This document shows, in pieces, positions 28,401 through 36,230 of a stretch of DNA of 64,000 nt. Source of the DNA: Ramlibacter alkalitolerans. Lineage in GTDB: Bacteria; Pseudomonadota; Gammaproteobacteria; Burkholderiales; Burkholderiaceae_C. Position 1 is the stretch's first letter; every line of letters begins with the position of its first letter. The position numbers and the translations under genes are program-made. A model generated the notes under the pieces. The model did no database searches and was not told the DNA's origin. It saw nothing but the letters and a program-made list of their open reading frames with translations. The stretch spans positions 62,001 through 126,000 of the forward strand of contig NZ_JAEQND010000005.1 in assembly GCF_016722765.1 (NCBI RefSeq), in the 5' to 3' direction.

Positions 28401-29816
28401 GTTGCTTCTCGCTATCGCAGACACGGAGTCTCGCAGTGCTCGCTCGGCGTCAGGCGGCGCCACCGAACGATTGCGGAGGTCTCCGAAGAAGGCGAGCGCT
28501 TGCGGGTCGATTTTGAGGATTTCCGCTCTGCAGTGCGGATTCAGCGTGGCCAACCATCCCATGACTGGGAGCAACCGCCGGTCGACGCCACTTTCTCCCG
28601 TGGGTGCCTGCCAAGACAGCGCCGCTACCAACCGATACGCGAGCTCAGGCGACTTTGCCAAGCCTGAAAGGTGGCATGCAGCCAGGTAGGGGGGTAACTC
28701 GTTCGGAAAAATCTTTACCTGATGGTGTCCGACGTCGCTGAACCCGTGCGCGCCGAGTAGGACCTGGAGAACGGCCTCAGAAATTCGGCTGCCCACGATG
28801 AGCCGAGCAGAGATTGCGTCAGCAGAAGGCAGCAATCCTTCCTGCGGCAGCTCGATATTCGGTAGCTGACATAGTTGGGAGGCTGCAGCTAGCCGCCTTA
28901 CCGATTCAGTAACCAGTTCCACACCCTCGTTCCCCGCGTCCTTGATTCGCCGGTCTGCCGCGAGCTTCCTCGCGATACTCGACTCAAGCCGTTCGAAGAT
29001 TTCGGTGAGGCTCTCGGGTGGCCTGGTGAGAAGGTCAATTTCTGCAAGTGTCGCCAAACCCCCTGGGTTTTCGACGAGAGTTCCCAGTCCTCGGCGCGAG
29101 GCGAGTGCAATAAGCTCCGGAGCGCGGTCTATGCCCAGCCTTTCGGACAAGTACCTGATGGACTGGTTCCTATCCAGCTCCGTCATTCGAAACACTGCGA
29201 GCGCCTCCGGGTCCGTCACTCTCTCTCTGAAAACCGCGTCCATCGCGGCGTCATTTGGCGACGTCTGGTCACTCGCGGTGCTTGCAGGCGTTACCGTCTT
29301 CCCTCGGCCGAATAGCCTCTGCAGGTCAGATACGACCTTGGCTGTCAGTAGCGCAGGACGTGTGGAGATAACCCATCGCACGTCGTTTGCCGGCCAGTTC
29401 ACCGCAGCCGTAACCTGCCGCAGCCAGTAGGTTAGGTCGTCGTCGTTTCCCGGTGACGCCTCGTCCAGCGAATCCAGGAACACCGTCATAGGGCTTGTAG
29501 TCGCCGCCTGCCAGTCCTTGAAGCTTTCGTAATCGTCGCCGGTATCCGAAACTGCAGCCTCGAAACCTCCGCGGCTTCGTACGCGTCTGAGTGCGACAAA
29601 AATCGCGTGTTGTCCCTGTTCGCGCATGCGGCGGGCCTGCTCCACCATCTCGGTTGTTTTTCCGAAATTTGCAGGCGCCCGAATCACTGACGCCCTGCGG
29701 GCGAGAACCTCGCGCCACCCGATTCGGCCTTCACCAGACACATCGTGTTCTTCGGTGTCAGCGGGGTCAATCTCGATGAACGTGCGCTGTAGGTCCAAAT
29801 ACTCGGGAGTACTCAT
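25494..29816 (-). CDS. NACHT-like (STAND) NTPase with C-terminal PD-(D/E)XK nuclease-like domain
   Basis: 1440 residues from an ATG at 29816 (MSTPEYLDLQRTFIEID); the ribosome binding site is weak. Walker A APANFGKTT at 47-55 has Ala in place of the first Gly. Walker B is TVFLDSLDEA at 111-120, and WVISTRP at 148-154 is the sensor-like motif typical of NACHT ATPases. About 900 residues of helical sensor-like region follow. The C-terminus has D1298...E1313-L-K1315, then EALEQQLVGQY and GFLVIVLQRK, the pattern of a PD-(D/E)XK nuclease, and a basic tail. The layout (NTPase, sensor, nuclease) suggests an abortive-infection sensor-effector similar in logic to Avs proteins, but with the nuclease at the C-terminus. 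The frame stays open upstream to 30425, but that part is the remnant of another gene. Exact family not recognised. Confidence 0.75.
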   Translation of the reverse strand: MSTPEYLDLQRTFIEIDPADTEEHDVSGEGRIGWREVLARRASVIRAPANFGKTTEMVEQARRMREQGQHAIFVALRRVRSRGGFEAAVSDTGDDYESFKDWQAATTSPMTVFLDSLDEASPGNDDDLTYWLRQVTAAVNWPANDVRWVISTRPALLTAKVVSDLQRLFGRGKTVTPASTASDQTSPNDAAMDAVFRERVTDPEALAVFRMTELDRNQSIRYLSERLGIDRAPELIALASRRGLGTLVENPGGLATLAEIDLLTRPPESLTEIFERLESSIARKLAADRRIKDAGNEGVELVTESVRRLAAASQLCQLPNIELPQEGLLPSADAISARLIVGSRISEAVLQVLLGAHGFSDVGHHQVKIFPNELPPYLAACHLSGLAKSPELAYRLVAALSWQAPTGESGVDRRLLPVMGWLATLNPHCRAEILKIDPQALAFFGDLRNRSVAPPDAERALRDSVSAIARSNDWPGRGQFRLTSEHYWQAGSTRTLSVILELFHEHGGSNVARDVLLDIAAYSGSDVLRDLVMSSHRGDYHSLLRSTMDADYILELGREEDLEGLAGALLLSAHTPESFASRVVATLGWTYLNARDVVIVLGRYLERGRSAFHLTGDVKEVLVPAASDQQLYWLVRGLVMKASQVRGRQGRRNPSTHMTNERFVEFSAELLAILLRRQHAPTADKLAILCLILFRAIRDAHHGSADVRELKGALKERADVRQAYFAMLVRWAAGTKGDLWQLVYGYGSICVPTDDDVSTLGSEPLRRLVREETARIERMAGQAPRTPQPKDRLQLADTAKAALQASIEAIRSGAALNEFAWLAGWLLHTTRRSRYGEVDFKQLEDRAGHAMAGAVREGLGHFWRSQPPRFKEDEPNSTYHLTAAGLQALHLELGEGKNLPPLSENEVRQAIRYAAFEINGFPKWFWALVRAHEDIAGDELEGLAKAASAGAVSREHAGNLFSALDQAPERIRERLAPLAWQILEGEESDRRGFIVDKMLTATAVAPDAASQTEFEALAWKRVSEPFMGAAAASPQDHATRAEAVSQATVWGSHWLRRHPRSFVERMQGWTAEDAGAAKAFVYALAMELGRDRGALLSGIATETHDGVDALGALYVIALDVVRPTDDAQHADGEVYAIGGRESAQDFRDAFVPAIAEARTQRAYDVLEWLKLKLGDKQRPYFRRVQYHMREAQFARPPLDQRAFEKFERDFEAGITGRVSFDLAVQNALVAVKYDIEHGEHSLRRFFSAVELRALKTDKSGLALESDFQQLLASELKHHARGEFVVQREPETAEHNRRDVHCAKESLDLTASIELKMSERWTLPEYFEALEQQLVGQYMRQRNANTGFLVIVLQRKRTWRCPGTRRALSFDDLVKALQSRADALMRDDSSKFLRVIGINAIQPKNFREARAKRVPSGAASGTRARRASRAKKIGNAKTRAS

Positions 29817-29969
29817 CCCTGTATGTGTATCACCAACTGCAGATTCAGCAATCCTCTGTTCAAGGCAGGGGCGCGAGTGGACGGCTGAAAGGGCAGCACC
29901 GCCCGCCGCACTCCGTACGACCGCCAATATGTCAAGTGGACGCACGCTTCTCGGCGCCGGAGTGGCTAG

Positions 29970-30420
29970 GCTCCAGTCTGAATAGCCTCCATTCGCTTCT
30001 GATTGCCCTGCGGCAGCCCCCAGTTGCGTGCCACTGCGGTTATGAGTCCCAGGGACTCGGCGCTCGGCGCATGTTGATTGGCCGCCTTGTTCCGACCTCG
30101 TATCTGACAGCGGCGAAGTGCTGAACGTCGCTGGCGAGGACCTGCACGCTCTTTCGCATGTACGCCGGCCTTTTCGCATGCACACCCTCGTGTCGGTCGC
30201 GTTCGGCCTGTCCGCATCGGACATGTCGCAGAGGACGCCCCAAACTGACTCCCCTGGTGCGACGACGAGTTCAGCGACGCCGCAGGCGCCCTCTTCTGAA
30301 AAGCGCGTAAAGGCGCGCTTGTAGGCTCTCTCCGCAACACAGACGAAGGTGTGTGACGGGCACCGTTGCCGGATTTGTTCATCCGACATTTTCGAGCCGT
30401 AAAGCAAAGTGCTTGTGCAT
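29970..30420 (-). pseudogene. Degraded gamma-glutamylcyclotransferase-like (AIG2-like) gene
   Basis: Pieces in three frames match, in order, the intact protein encoded at 39420-39878. They are YGSKMSDEQIRQRCPSHTFVCVAE, then HEGVHAKRPAYMRKSVQVLAS, then SLGLITAVARNWGLPQ (intact copy: YGSNMSDEQIAQRCPSHRFVCVAK, HEGVHMNPPAYVRKNVQVVST, YLGLITAGARKWGLPQ). The first frameshift is near codon 6 (an extra T in TTTGCTTTACGG), with further shifts or deletions after it. The pseudogene lies immediately upstream of the NTPase gene and in part shares its open frame, which would mislead an automatic start call. Confidence 0.85.
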
Positions 30421-31336
30421 TTCACCTCTTGGCTCGCCGACTGGCCGTCGCTCCACCGTCGCCTTCAAGAGGGTCACCACAGTGCCAACATCAGCAAGAC
30501 CTCGACGCTTCAGCCCTGACTTCCCTGCGCGGAACAAAACTCTTGGATGGAGGGAGGGAGAGGCGTTCTAGGGCAAAGCGCCCCCTAGCCCGCTTGGCGG
30601 ACTGAGCGCGCATTGCCCTTGTGCTACTTGGACGGCGGAGTCGAGTTGGCGCACCGGGCGTCACGGAAGAGAGTCTTCCCCGTGACACGGCCAGACTTCT
30701 GGGCGAGCATTCCGCCCCCTGTCGCGCTCTAGCCGAAGCACCCACGCCGCTGCCATGACATCCCGCGTTGCAGCAAAAACCGGGGCGCGGTGTGTTGAGC
30801 CCCCTCCTCCCGGTAAGCAGGATATGCAACGGTTTTAAATTTCCTAATCGATTGATGCGCCGTACTCCGGTGGACCTCCGGCCTCGGGTTGGCATCTCCC
30901 GAAAACCGCTGTTTGGCGAGGCAGCTGCTTCCTTCCGAACCGAACCCGTCGGTCGGCGCAACGAGCGGTTCGCCGTCAATTCCTGGACAAGTTCAGGCCT
31001 CGCGCACGTTCTTTGTTGCCGCAGTGAACCCCTAGGTTGACGGAATGACAGCGCGAGAAGCGCCTAAAGAGTAGTTCTGACATCGGTGCTCTCACACCCT
31101 CGAGACGTGTCGCTTGCTGGACCTTCGGTCGAAAACCGTGACTCGCCACGCTGCCTTCGAACGCCACATGTCACTGCCTTGGCTCGATAGGCGACTTCGC
31201 GCTAGCGAGCCTCCATTTAAAACGGCATCTCTAGACAGGGGCCGACCAACTCACTTGTCTTCCTCAGGAGCTCTCATAACGTAGCCGAGCCCTACTGATT
31301 TTGATTCAGTCACTCAGTCAGTAGAGGAAATCGTCA
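30421..31336. other. Non-coding stretch between the NTPase side and the tyrosine recombinase
   Basis: About 910 bases with no convincing gene on either strand. It is locally A+T-rich near 30830-30860 and 31200-31340. It probably holds the promoter of the rightward recombinase. Just before that gene, a CAGTCACTCAGTCAGTA stretch (31308-31324) contains short tandem TCAGTCA-like units. Otherwise I see nothing definite; it may be decayed DNA. Confidence 0.35.
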
Positions 31337-33325
31337 ATGTTTACCTACAGCTTCGCCATGTCTCGTTATTCCATAACGGGGCCCGGTAACGGCAAGTTGG
31401 TGGCCGTCTTGAGCAGCCCTGGGAGGCTAACCCCTTCAATGGCTACCACTTATGTCCTGCTAATCGAACGGCATACCGCGCGGCTTCGTGAGACATCCAC
31501 TTCGACCTCCAAAGAGCAAATCGTCCGCAATCATTTGACGGCGCTTCGTGCGTTCCTGCGCTCGCACAATTTGTCGGAAACCGCCCCGGTCGGCACAGAA
31601 ATGACTACGGATTTCGCGGACGCAGTCGAGCGTCACGTAGCTGCCTCGGGACTCGGTGGCCGCTCAAGGAGCGACAGATTTGGACTGCTTCGTGCCTGGA
31701 AGACTACGTTCGAATATATGCAGAAAGGACCGGAGTCGAAGTCGATTGGTCGTCAGCGCCGAAGTGCGGAGGCCGCTGTCGCTGACATGACTCCGTTTGA
31801 GCGTGGCCTCAGGGCGGCGCTGAAAAGCCAAGGGCTATGCCCGAAGAGAGCCGCGCACTTGGCAGGCATTAGCCCGTCCGCGCTTGGACGTTGGACCCGA
31901 GGAGCCCTGCCCAATCAACGGTCCACGCAGAACCTGCCACGGCTTGAGAACGTCCTAAAGCTCGAACCCGGGACCCTCTCAACGCTATTGCACGAGTCAC
32001 TCACCGAGGACGGCCCTACCCACGTCAGTGCGTACAGACAACGACAGTCGGCCGCCCCCAAGATTTCGTATTCGCTCAAGAGGGAAGAAGTGTCTCAAGA
32101 CCTCCTGAACGAGTGGCGCTCATTGCTCGCGTACAAAACCGACGTTGTTCCATCCGGCGAACTCAAGAGACGAGCGGGCGCAGAGTGGACCTTGGTCGAA
32201 GCAGACCAAGCCGCTCGCGCACCGACAGAATTCAACTCGTTGGACGGCTTGGTGGCAGACACCGCGGATGGGGATTGGAAGCGAGTCGCACGCTTCCTTG
32301 GATTCTTACGGCTGGAGCAACACGGAGGCTACGGGCGCCCTGTAGACGATGTGCAAACATTGGCTTGGCTCGCAGTACCAGAAGCAGTGACCGCATTTCT
32401 GAACTTCATGACAAAGCGCTCGTGCGGCTTGAAGCACATGGGTCACGCGGTCTTCTGCTCCTTGGTCGCTAGTCTGACATCCGCCGAATACGGCTACTTA
32501 GCGCAAAGTCAAGAGCTGCTCGCGAAGCTACCTGCCGACATCGTAAAAGGCCGCAGTTGGTCGACGCTTTGCCTGAAGGCGTACGCCATCGCCCGGACCT
32601 GGAAATCGAAATCGAAAGACGTTTCGCGTTCGCCGGCTGACGCACTCCAGTTCTTCCTGAATCAGAGTTTCCCTTTGGCACCCGTCTTTGCTGCGATGAA
32701 GAAGCTTCGTCGACAGGGCGATTTGGCGGCGCGGGGGAGCACGGAAGAAGCAGTCGCGCGCCGTGACGAAGTACTCCTTGGGCTACTCTCTTCAAACCCG
32801 TTGCGTTCAAAGAACATAGGAAATCTGACGCTCCAGGCACTGAAGAGCGGCGGAAACATCTACAAGACAGCAACCGGTGACTGGAGACTGCGCATCCTCG
32901 GCAAACATATGAAAAACCGTAAGCGCGTTCGGGCGCAAATTTACGACGTACCCATCGCGAAGTGGCTCACGGGCCGGTTGGACGACTACGTAACTCATTT
33001 CCGACCAGTGCTCGTCGGAGAAGGTCAAGATTGTGGGCTGCTGTTTGTCACCCGCGCAGGCGCGCGCCTGAACGTGAGTGCCCGCGTGTATAGCCTAACA
33101 AAGACGTTGATTCCTCAGAGCGGTGGCATCTACACGCACGCGTTTCGCCATCTGGTCGCGACGGATTGGTTGACAAGAAATCCGAACGACTTCCTTACGG
33201 TTTCAGAGCTTCTCAACGACACAATTGCCGTCGTGATGAAGAACTATGCGCACCTGAAGAAGGACGTGGCCTTCGTGCGATATGAGGTTTACCTGGAGAA
33301 GATGATTGCTGCCCAGAACCTGTGA
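31337..33325 (+). CDS. Tyrosine recombinase/integrase-like protein with an internal HTH domain
   Basis: 662 residues, ATG at 31337 with GAGGAAA upstream. An N-terminal SAM-like core-binding region (~residues 40-130) is followed by an XRE-type helix-turn-helix (~155-215: GLCPKRAAHLAGISPSALGRWTRGALPNQ...LENVLKL), which is unusual in integrases. The C-terminal catalytic domain has the first Arg in NPLRSKNIGNLTL (~486), a Lys in GKHMKNRKR, HAFRH (HxxR, ~601-605) and the nucleophile in KNYAHL (~635). The LGH motif that normally precedes the Tyr is LLND here, so the second catalytic His is missing. The protein may recombine poorly or act mainly as a DNA-binding protein. No attachment site for it is recognised. 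Confidence 0.75.
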   Translation: MFTYSFAMSRYSITGPGNGKLVAVLSSPGRLTPSMATTYVLLIERHTARLRETSTSTSKEQIVRNHLTALRAFLRSHNLSETAPVGTEMTTDFADAVERHVAASGLGGRSRSDRFGLLRAWKTTFEYMQKGPESKSIGRQRRSAEAAVADMTPFERGLRAALKSQGLCPKRAAHLAGISPSALGRWTRGALPNQRSTQNLPRLENVLKLEPGTLSTLLHESLTEDGPTHVSAYRQRQSAAPKISYSLKREEVSQDLLNEWRSLLAYKTDVVPSGELKRRAGAEWTLVEADQAARAPTEFNSLDGLVADTADGDWKRVARFLGFLRLEQHGGYGRPVDDVQTLAWLAVPEAVTAFLNFMTKRSCGLKHMGHAVFCSLVASLTSAEYGYLAQSQELLAKLPADIVKGRSWSTLCLKAYAIARTWKSKSKDVSRSPADALQFFLNQSFPLAPVFAAMKKLRRQGDLAARGSTEEAVARRDEVLLGLLSSNPLRSKNIGNLTLQALKSGGNIYKTATGDWRLRILGKHMKNRKRVRAQIYDVPIAKWLTGRLDDYVTHFRPVLVGEGQDCGLLFVTRAGARLNVSARVYSLTKTLIPQSGGIYTHAFRHLVATDWLTRNPNDFLTVSELLNDTIAVVMKNYAHLKKDVAFVRYEVYLEKMIAAQNL

Positions 33326-33589
33326 CGGCGTGATGCTGTTCGCTGTCAGCACGGCGTTCGATGCGCACGCGGGACCGCACGTTCAGCCGGCGGAAGAATT
33401 CGCGCTCCGCCGCATCTGGAGCCTCTCGAAAGACTTCCTTCGCCACCCCCTGCCCAAGCCGCAGCCCCGTCCTCTCATATCGGCCAACCGTCGAGCAGGT
33501 GCACCTGCGTGCGCTCAGGCACGGGCGTCCGCCGCACACTTCCGGGTCCGTGATACCAGGGGCTGGGCAGTGAGGGCGTCGACGTGCCC

Positions 33590-33800
33590 TATTGCGCGGC
33601 GAAGGCAATGCGCCGCGGCTACGACTTTCTTCCGCAACTCGGGGCGTGCGAGTGCTTCGAGCGTGTGAGGGCGCTGAGCGACCCCCTGCGATTGAGGAAA
33701 AACTGCAGCCGGCCGCCCACGCCGACGGCCTCCAGCATCTCGCTGACTTCTAGTAGCGCCTGGAGAGTCACAGGGTCGCTCAGGTCTAGGGGACAGCACC
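33590..33800 (-). pseudogene. Degraded paralogue of the small protein encoded at 36411-36614
   Basis: Read leftward, one frame gives DLSDPVTLQALLEVSEMLEAVGVGGRLQFFLNRRGSLSAL. After a one-base shift another gives HTLEALARPELRKKVVAAA. The intact protein at 36411-36614 reads LNDPITLQALLETVEPLQVV...MQFFLGGKGSLGGLTPLQTLERPELRTKVLDVA. The start codon position is CTA instead of ATG and one frameshift is present. The 33326-33590 stretch before it holds nothing I can identify. Confidence 0.75.
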
Positions 33801-33852
33801 AGGGCCGATGATGATGACGGGCTTGGGGGCTATTGCTTTAGACCGCCCAGGT

Positions 33853-34116
33853 TCAGTTCCCGTCGGGCCCGGGCTCGTTTGTTGGCGGCTCACCCGCGGG
33901 AGGCGGGTCCAGGAAAGGCGCGACCGGTCCATACCAGCCGGGCAGAGCCATATGCGCTAAGTCGATGGCAGCCAGGGTCGGGTAGTGCCGCGCGAGCGCT
34001 CTGGCGCGCTGGCGAATCGATAGAGTTACATCCGGAGTGGCACTGGGGTCCTGGAGGTCGCGCAGGAATTCCCGCGTGAAGACCAGGGCGCGCGTTCGTT
34101 CATGGGGCATGGTCAT
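33853..34116 (-). CDS. BPSL0761 family protein
   Basis: 87 residues, MTMPHERTRALVFTREFLRDLQDPSATPD..., followed by SIRQRARALARHYPTLAAIDLAHMALPGWYGPVAPF and a proline-rich end. The opening (MPHERTRAL..TREFL.DL) is characteristic of the BPSL0761 family of small Burkholderiales proteins of unknown function, usually found on mobile or accessory DNA. It is 24 bases downstream of another small gene on the same strand, so the two may form part of a leftward series that includes the HAD-like genes. Confidence 0.75.
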   Translation of the reverse strand: MTMPHERTRALVFTREFLRDLQDPSATPDVTLSIRQRARALARHYPTLAAIDLAHMALPGWYGPVAPFLDPPPAGEPPTNEPGPDGN

Positions 34117-34140
34117 GGAACCTCCTGGTGGCTTTGCTAG

Positions 34141-34503
34141 TCATTGCAAGCGCGCTCTCGCGGCGTCCTGGATGGCGAGGAACACTTCCGCGGTCACGTC
34201 CCGCATCTGCGGCATGCGGTTGATGCGCATCCAGCGGTTCAGGACGTACTGGCCGTCAGAGCACAGCCCCGGAGCCCGGAGGAGGCGGTACACGCGACCA
34301 CTCTGCGTCATGCAGGTTGCTGTCACAGGGTCGAAGGCGGCCACGGGCGAGCACACCTGTCCGTGACCGCCCTCGCAGGACCAGCCCGCCAGATGCCGCG
34401 TCCAAGGCTGCTCTGGGCCGTACAACGGCACCTCGAATACGGCCCAATCGCGTAAGGTCACCTCTGGCAACTCCTGAATTGACTCAATCGCCCACACTGA
34501 CAT
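34141..34503 (-). CDS. Hypothetical protein, 120 residues
   Basis: The ATG at 34503 opens MSVWAIESIQELPEVTLRDWAVFEVPLYGPEQPWTRHLAGWS... The internal GQVCSPVAAFDPVTATCMTQSGRVYRL and VLNRWMRINRMPQMRDVTAEVFLAI look like a small beta-rich soluble protein with clear coding composition. It is two bases from the downstream end of the HAD-like gene, so co-transcribed with it. No function is recognised. Confidence 0.65.
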   Translation of the reverse strand: MSVWAIESIQELPEVTLRDWAVFEVPLYGPEQPWTRHLAGWSCEGGHGQVCSPVAAFDPVTATCMTQSGRVYRLLRAPGLCSDGQYVLNRWMRINRMPQMRDVTAEVFLAIQDAARARLQ

Positions 34504-34505
34504 GG

Positions 34506-35063
34506 CTACTCCTCCTGAAATGGCGGATGGGTAGGGAACACCGACGGGGGTTTCAGGTCCGCGAGAAGCGCGAGGCGCTCGCGCAGTTCGTCTTGCAGGT
34601 GCGGCGGGCTGATGCCTTCATAGGGGTCCGTCTGCAGGAAGTGCGGCTGCGCCCAAGTGGGCCAGCCGAGCGGGTCGTCGTCTAGCGCCAGCCAGGCACC
34701 AGGTCGGCGTCGCAGAACGTCTTCGGTGACCTGCTCGCCGCGCGGAAGAAGCGCGAAGCCCTGGAGCGGCATTCGGGAGTGGAACGTGGCTCCGATGACG
34801 CGTACACGCAAGCCCGGGGGTAGCCGCTTGGCCGCGCCGGTGCACCCATACTGATGGACCCAGGAGGTACTCAGCACCACCTTGATGTTTGGATACGGCT
34901 GCAGCATCGCGTCGAGGAGTGGCGCATGCTGGAAAAGGCGGTACCGCTCGGGAGCCTGCAGGTATGCGCCTCGCCTCGGGTGCCACAGCACGTTCTCGTG
35001 CGTCAGGACGCCGTCGAAATCGAGGTACAGCAGCGGCGCCCCGCGGCCCTTTGGCCTCTTCAT
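34506..35063 (-). CDS. HAD-family phosphatase-like protein (RNA-repair-type HAD), second of a coupled pair
   Basis: 185 residues from the ATG at 35063, MKRPKGRGAPLLYLDFDGVLTHENVLWH. LDFDGV supplies the nucleophile Asp. LSTSW is motif II and ALDDDPLGWP the acidic motif III/IV. The layout fits the HAD domain found in Swiss-army-knife RNA repair proteins more than metabolic phosphatases. The start overlaps the stop of the upstream HAD gene by four bases (ATGA), so the two are co-translated. Could act on nucleic-acid ends; substrate unknown. Confidence 0.7.
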   Translation of the reverse strand: MKRPKGRGAPLLYLDFDGVLTHENVLWHPRRGAYLQAPERYRLFQHAPLLDAMLQPYPNIKVVLSTSWVHQYGCTGAAKRLPPGLRVRVIGATFHSRMPLQGFALLPRGEQVTEDVLRRRPGAWLALDDDPLGWPTWAQPHFLQTDPYEGISPPHLQDELRERLALLADLKPPSVFPTHPPFQEE

Positions 35064-35497
35064 TTCGCCGCCACCGAAGGCTGCGGAGTAGCCAGCCAAG
35101 CCGAAATTCGTGCTTGGACCTCAGGGTCAGAGACATCTACATGCGGCTGGCAGACCACCAGTCGTTCGCCCATATCGCTCGGGAACTCGCCGGGCGCGTC
35201 ATCGAGAACGAGGTAGCTGTGGATACGCGGGTTGGCGTGCACGAACCACCGGATGCTCTCGGCGCGCTGACCACGGGGAACGCACCCGATGAAGCGCTCA
35301 CCGAGCGGGCCGAGCAGGTCTCGCAGTTCCGCAGGCGTGTGCGTGTACCTCCACGTCGAATGCACTGCGACGAACACGTCGGGCCAGGGCGCCAGCAGCT
35401 GGGCCAGGAGCGGCAGCCAAACGAAATACTGGACCTGTTCGTCCTCCGTCCCCGCACGGCTCAGGACGCCATCGAAATCGAGAAAAAGCACACGCAT
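35060..35497 (-). CDS. HAD-family phosphatase-like protein (RNA-repair-type HAD), first of a coupled pair
   Basis: 145 residues. The ATG at 35497 has AAGGGAG upstream. MRVLFLDFDGVLSRAGTEDEQ carries the nucleophile motif, HSTWRYTHTPAELRDLLGPL motif II, and YLVLDDAPGEFP the acidic motif. It is a compact single-domain HAD resembling those attached to RNA ligase/kinase proteins. Although both are HAD proteins, it is only distantly similar to its downstream neighbour, which points to two subunits or two specificities rather than a recent duplication. Confidence 0.7.
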   Translation of the reverse strand: MRVLFLDFDGVLSRAGTEDEQVQYFVWLPLLAQLLAPWPDVFVAVHSTWRYTHTPAELRDLLGPLGERFIGCVPRGQRAESIRWFVHANPRIHSYLVLDDAPGEFPSDMGERLVVCQPHVDVSDPEVQARISAWLATPQPSVAAK

Positions 35498-35636
35498 GCA
35501 GTGCTCCCTTGCGCCCGGCGCGTGCGGGCTGAAGTCACAGGTTTCAGGCAAAAGCTGTCCCGGTGTACCTCGCAAGGGCCACAGTCAGCTGGCTGTAGGC
35601 GGCCTTACGGCCGCGGATGGGAGGTGGTCAGGCGGG

Positions 35637-36230
35637 TCACCCCCGGTACGCTCGGACCTGACCTACGACGACGCCCAGAATCTCGAGCTCGCCCCCCCCG
35701 GCAGGATGTCCGCGAACGCGGGGTTTGCCGGCTGCAGGTAGAAGCGGCCGTCCGGCCGCTGGCGCAGGTACTTCACGGTCACCTGGCCGTCGATGACCGC
35801 CACGAGGATGTCGCCGACCTTCGTCGGACAGTTCTCTTGCACGACCACCATATCGCCGTCCAGGACGGCTCGCATCACGCATCGAGGCACCTTTGACTTT
35901 CGCAAGGAAGGTCCTGTTCGGGTCCGGCACTAGGTAGTGGTCAATGGTGAGGACCTCGAACTCGTCATCGTCTGGCGCGGGGTGCGGCACGCCAGCGCGC
36001 ACGGCACCTATCAGTGGGCGGCCGAAGAAGCGCAGTGTCGGAGCGATGCGGCCTTCGACGCGCTGAATGTACCCGGCGTCCTTCAGCCGGGTGACCATGT
36101 CGAACACGCTGGCCGTCGACGAGAGGCCGACAACGTCGCACAGCTTGGCGATGGAGGGAAACGCGTGGTGGCGCTTCCAGAATGTCCTCAGGCGCTTGAG
36201 GTGCTGCGTGTCGGTTTGAGTGCTGGCCAT
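35637..36230 (-). pseudogene. LexA-like S24 peptidase/repressor, broken by two compensating frameshifts
   Basis: From the ATG at 36230 (GGAGACC upstream), a LexA-type winged helix (HLKRLRTFWKRHHAFPSIAKLCDVVGLSSTASVF) is followed by the S24 core: FLAKVKGASMRDA with the catalytic Ser, VLDGDMVVVQ, and VTVKYLRQRPDGRFYLQPANPAF with the catalytic Lys. Reading it as one protein requires a shift near 35865 (an extra C after GATGCGAGC) and another in a run of eight C at 35692-35699, after which ELEILGVVVGQVRAYRG completes the usual C-terminus. Either a recently broken SOS-like repressor of the island, or a sound gene with sequencing indels. Confidence 0.75.

Noticed and set aside
29817..30425. N-terminal extension of the NTPase to 30425
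   Set aside because: The extension is a frameshifted cyclotransferase-like remnant followed by junk composition; the coherent protein begins at 29816.
33213..33608. Minus-strand frame after the tyrosine recombinase
   Set aside because: It overlaps the recombinase end in antisense and has low-complexity arginine/serine content; no start signal or family match.
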